Positions 62,451 to 64,000 of a stretch of DNA of 64,000 nucleotides are shown in pieces. The notes beneath the pieces were generated by a model. It did not search any database. It saw only the letters and a program-made list of their open reading frames with translations, and was not told the DNA's origin. The stretch comes from Phreatobacter stygius (GTDB taxonomy: Bacteria > Pseudomonadota > Alphaproteobacteria > Rhizobiales > Phreatobacteraceae). The number at the start of each line of letters is the position of its first letter. Position 1 is the first letter of the stretch. The stretch covers positions 930,001 to 994,000 of the forward strand of contig NZ_CP039690.1 in the NCBI RefSeq assembly GCF_005144885.1, given 5' to 3'. The translations under genes and the position numbers were made by a program.

Positions 62451-62924
62451 CTAGCAATCGACGCGAATCATGTGAATACTACTGCCGTAGTCCGATTTCA
62501 CTAACTTGTACCGACAGCTCTGAAACGGCCCAAAGCCTCTAATATTTTGCGGAATGTCATTTATTGAAATCTGATTGGAATTGAATCTAGTAAAATATCT
62601 ATTCGGATCATAGATTATGGCAATCTGGGTCGTGTATCCTAGGAAACCAGAATCACACACACCAATTTGCTTGAAATCTACCGGTTGCCATGTCTTGGTG
62701 AGCATCTCCCGCTGATACAAAGAAAGATCTCGGTCAAAATTTGCACCAATAGATTTTTCGTCGCACCCGCAAGCAATACAAGCACTTGATATGCAAAAAA
62801 CGACAGAAATCCGCAAAAATTTTGCAAATTTAACCGACGAAAATGAATGCCTGCAATGAGAGAAAGAAACGAAATTACTCAAATTCAATTTGGTATGAGT
62901 TATATTATTTTGCATCTCTATCAT
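62451..62924 (-). CDS. unknown small secreted or lipoprotein-like protein in RTX operon
   Basis: A 157-residue product with no recognised family. A hydrophobic stretch at about 38-55 (FLRISVVFCISSACIACGCD) looks like a signal or lipoprotein leader, preceded by 36 polar residues that are unusually long for one. A TTG at the leucine before RISVVF would give a compact leader, so the annotated ATG may be too early. The rest has several cysteines (VCDSGF, SCRYKL, terminal VDC). GC is far below the neighbourhood. It lies one base after the acyltransferase stop and 18 bases before the RTX gene start, so it belongs to the operon. Confidence 0.7.
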   Translation of the reverse strand: MIEMQNNITHTKLNLSNFVSFSHCRHSFSSVKFAKFLRISVVFCISSACIACGCDEKSIGANFDRDLSLYQREMLTKTWQPVDFKQIGVCDSGFLGYTTQIAIIYDPNRYFTRFNSNQISINDIPQNIRGFGPFQSCRYKLVKSDYGSSIHMIRVDC

Positions 62925-62925
62925 T

Positions 62926-63438
62926 TTAAATCTTCTTCATGACGTGCAATTGCTTAGGCGACTGGCCTCCCTCAGGGGACTGCAGCGAAATACGCTCGAC
63001 CAGCCTTTCCTTTAGGCCACTGGCCCAATCCTGCGGCCTCATCGTCGGCACCCCAGCATCAAGCCGTGCGGCCGTCGCCTCGTCCACCTTCGCGATGAGA
63101 TCGACCGCCACGGGCGTACTGTGCGGATCGTAATAGAGCTTGAACTGACGCAACAGCACAGGCGGCATGACCAGCCACTCCAGGTCAGCCAGCTGGTAGT
63201 GCTTGTGCTTCGGCGATTGGGTCATCAGCCAGACGATTTCACCGAGGATCGCGGCCACCGACTTCTGCGCGCCACGCTCCTGCGCCTCGGCGTCGAGCTG
63301 AGCGATCTGCTCCGGCGTGTAGCCGGGCGCACTCCTTGGAGGATTCGGCGCCTCGGCATTGATGCCTGGCTTGCCGTTACGATCTGTGGGGGCACTTTTT
63401 CGCCGGCCTTGCGCACGCTTCTTATCACTTGCCGGCAC
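62926..63438 (-). CDS. RTX-toxin-activating lysine acyltransferase, HlyC-like
   Basis: A 170-residue homologue of HlyC/ApxC, which use acyl-ACP to acylate internal lysines of RTX proteins before export. The core is VAAILGEIVWLMTQSPKHKH, matching the I-L-G-E-x-x-W-L...S-P-x-H block of HlyC with catalytic histidine probably H78, followed by PVAVDLIAKVDEATAARLDA and the RPQDWASG motif (136-141) that aligns with the E-D-W-T-S-G region holding the second catalytic residue. The start is GTG at 63438, five bases after AAGGAT; a TTG 20 codons upstream has no good site. The first 45 residues form a basic, proline-rich extension. First gene of the RTX operon. Confidence 0.85.
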   Translation of the reverse strand: MPASDKKRAQGRRKSAPTDRNGKPGINAEAPNPPRSAPGYTPEQIAQLDAEAQERGAQKSVAAILGEIVWLMTQSPKHKHYQLADLEWLVMPPVLLRQFKLYYDPHSTPVAVDLIAKVDEATAARLDAGVPTMRPQDWASGLKERLVERISLQSPEGGQSPKQLHVMKKI

Positions 63439-63829
63439 AACGTATCCTTGCAGACTGTTAACCACGACACTCAGCCACGGGACCAGTTTGGCTGTCAATG
63501 GCGGCTTCGAGGGAGAAACAGGATAATCTTGCTAGAGGTATTATAATACTACTAACAACTTCAAGAAACTTGAATAGTCCAGTGGCGTTATTACGTAATG
63601 TCTTCGCATGACACTGGCATCAGGACGCGACAGCCTGTCTCGCATGTTGTGGCGATTGCTATTTCTGCTTGCCAGGTGTTGCTCAGAGAGCGGATCACCC
63701 CCTTCGAACATTTCAGGCCCGAACAATCCACCCCAAGCCCCACCGCCGGCCAGCTTCCCGCGCCCAGCTCTTCCCGCCTCGGACTACGGGACACGTACCC
63801 ATTGCCCTTTTTCGATTACGGCGACACGT
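63439..63829. other. gene-free region upstream of the RTX operon up to the repeat junction
   Basis: A 391-base stretch, AT-rich near 63520-63600 and GC-richer after 63700. It should hold the operon promoter. Short frames exist on both strands but none resembles a protein. The last part contains GACACGT twice (63790-63796 and 63823-63829), directly before the duplicated APH segment begins at 63830. Confidence 0.5.
63538..63549 (-). promoter_or_regulatory. palindromic -10 candidate of the RTX operon
   Basis: GTATTATAATAC is a perfect 12-bp palindrome containing TATAAT on the minus strand (63545-63540), about 100 bases before the acyltransferase GTG. A TTGAAG lies upstream (63564-63559) but only 13 bases away, so the -35 match is poor. 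The palindrome might equally be an operator. Confidence 0.4.
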
Positions 63830-64000
63830 GTTCGACCATCGGCTCGACCACCGCCTCGCCGCGGCCCGGGCGCGCATGGCCGCGGGGCTGGTCGACGAGA
63901 CCGATTTCGACGACGAACGGCTCGGCCGGCCCCTGCCCGACCTCTATCGGCAGTTGATCGCGGACCGGCCGCCTTCAGAGATGCTCGTCGTCACCCATGG
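63830..64000 (+). pseudogene. second, 5'-truncated copy of the APH gene (direct repeat copy B)
   Basis: Identical over all 171 visible bases to 52413-52583, that is, the APH gene from the third base of codon 133 through the HG of the catalytic loop. The upstream 132 codons are missing; the GTG at 63828 sits in frame but has no ribosome-binding site, so this copy is unlikely to be expressed as an enzyme. The copy runs off the window end. It marks either the start of a second tandem unit or an assembly join. Confidence 0.9.

Noticed and set aside
63598-63957. 119-codon plus-strand frame crossing the repeat junction at 63829
   Set aside because: It reads the duplicated APH segment in the wrong frame, and the upstream half resembles no protein.
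1-64000. tRNA, rRNA and riboswitch search by eye in gaps
   Set aside because: No gap shows a cloverleaf, CCA end, rRNA core or known riboswitch consensus; small structured RNAs cannot be excluded without a covariance search.

Overview
High-GC chromosomal DNA, most likely from an alphaproteobacterium of the Hyphomicrobiales/Rhizobiales (Bosea, Phreatobacter or Bradyrhizobium relatives). The reasons are the ispH-thrB-rnhA order, a cysteine-free 41-residue bL36, a DUF1236 secreted protein, many orphan Bug/TctC-type binding proteins, a tamA-tamB pair and pervasive 4-base ATGA gene overlaps. I found no rRNA, tRNA or CRISPR array.

Layout. 1-11.3 kb is mostly core: a VOC-protein tail, DUF4031, ispH, thrB, rnhA, a cupin, a peroxiredoxin, a DsbD-N-like protein, YqgE, pyruvate kinase, a small binding protein, a hydrolase, a TPR protein, bL36 and a DUF1236 protein. 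11.3-23.6 kb holds a GT39-type membrane protein, a DctP-hutD pair, prfC, two paralogous lipoprotein hydrolases, a methyltransferase-like membrane protein with a membrane lipase-like partner, an orphan Bug protein, two small proteins and a TPR protein. 23.7-28.7 kb is accessory: a divergent LysR/class D beta-lactamase pair and a three-gene GMC oxidoreductase operon that includes a haloacetate-dehalogenase-like hydrolase.

28.9-40.5 kb looks like an organosulfur (sulfonate or sulfone) scavenging region: SsuD-like LLM monooxygenase, two NitT/TauT-type binding proteins, permease, ATPase, OsmC-like protein, SfnB/DszC-like flavoprotein and an NTF2-like protein. In its middle are a Bug protein and a DapA-family lyase separated by a complete IS256-family element (32508-33872) with readable inverted repeats and a 9-bp target duplication. 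40.5-52.8 kb carries a DHA2 MFS pump, a HerA-like ATPase, an acyl-CoA ligase, tamA-tamB and an APH(3')-like kinase.

The most unusual part is 52.8-63.5 kb, a minus-strand type I secretion operon. It reads: HlyC-like lysine acyltransferase (GTG start with a strong RBS), an unknown small secreted protein, a 2078-residue protein (Hint domain, hydrophobic segment, RTX repeats, six FG-GAP/VCBS-like repeats, C-terminal export signal), a PrtD-type ABC exporter without a C39-like domain, and HlyD. GC falls sharply in the 5' part of the giant gene and in the small gene before it. Beyond the operon, 63830-64000 exactly repeats 171 bases from inside the APH gene 11.4 kb upstream. This implies a tandem duplication, a single-crossover integration or an assembly artefact whose other side lies outside the window.
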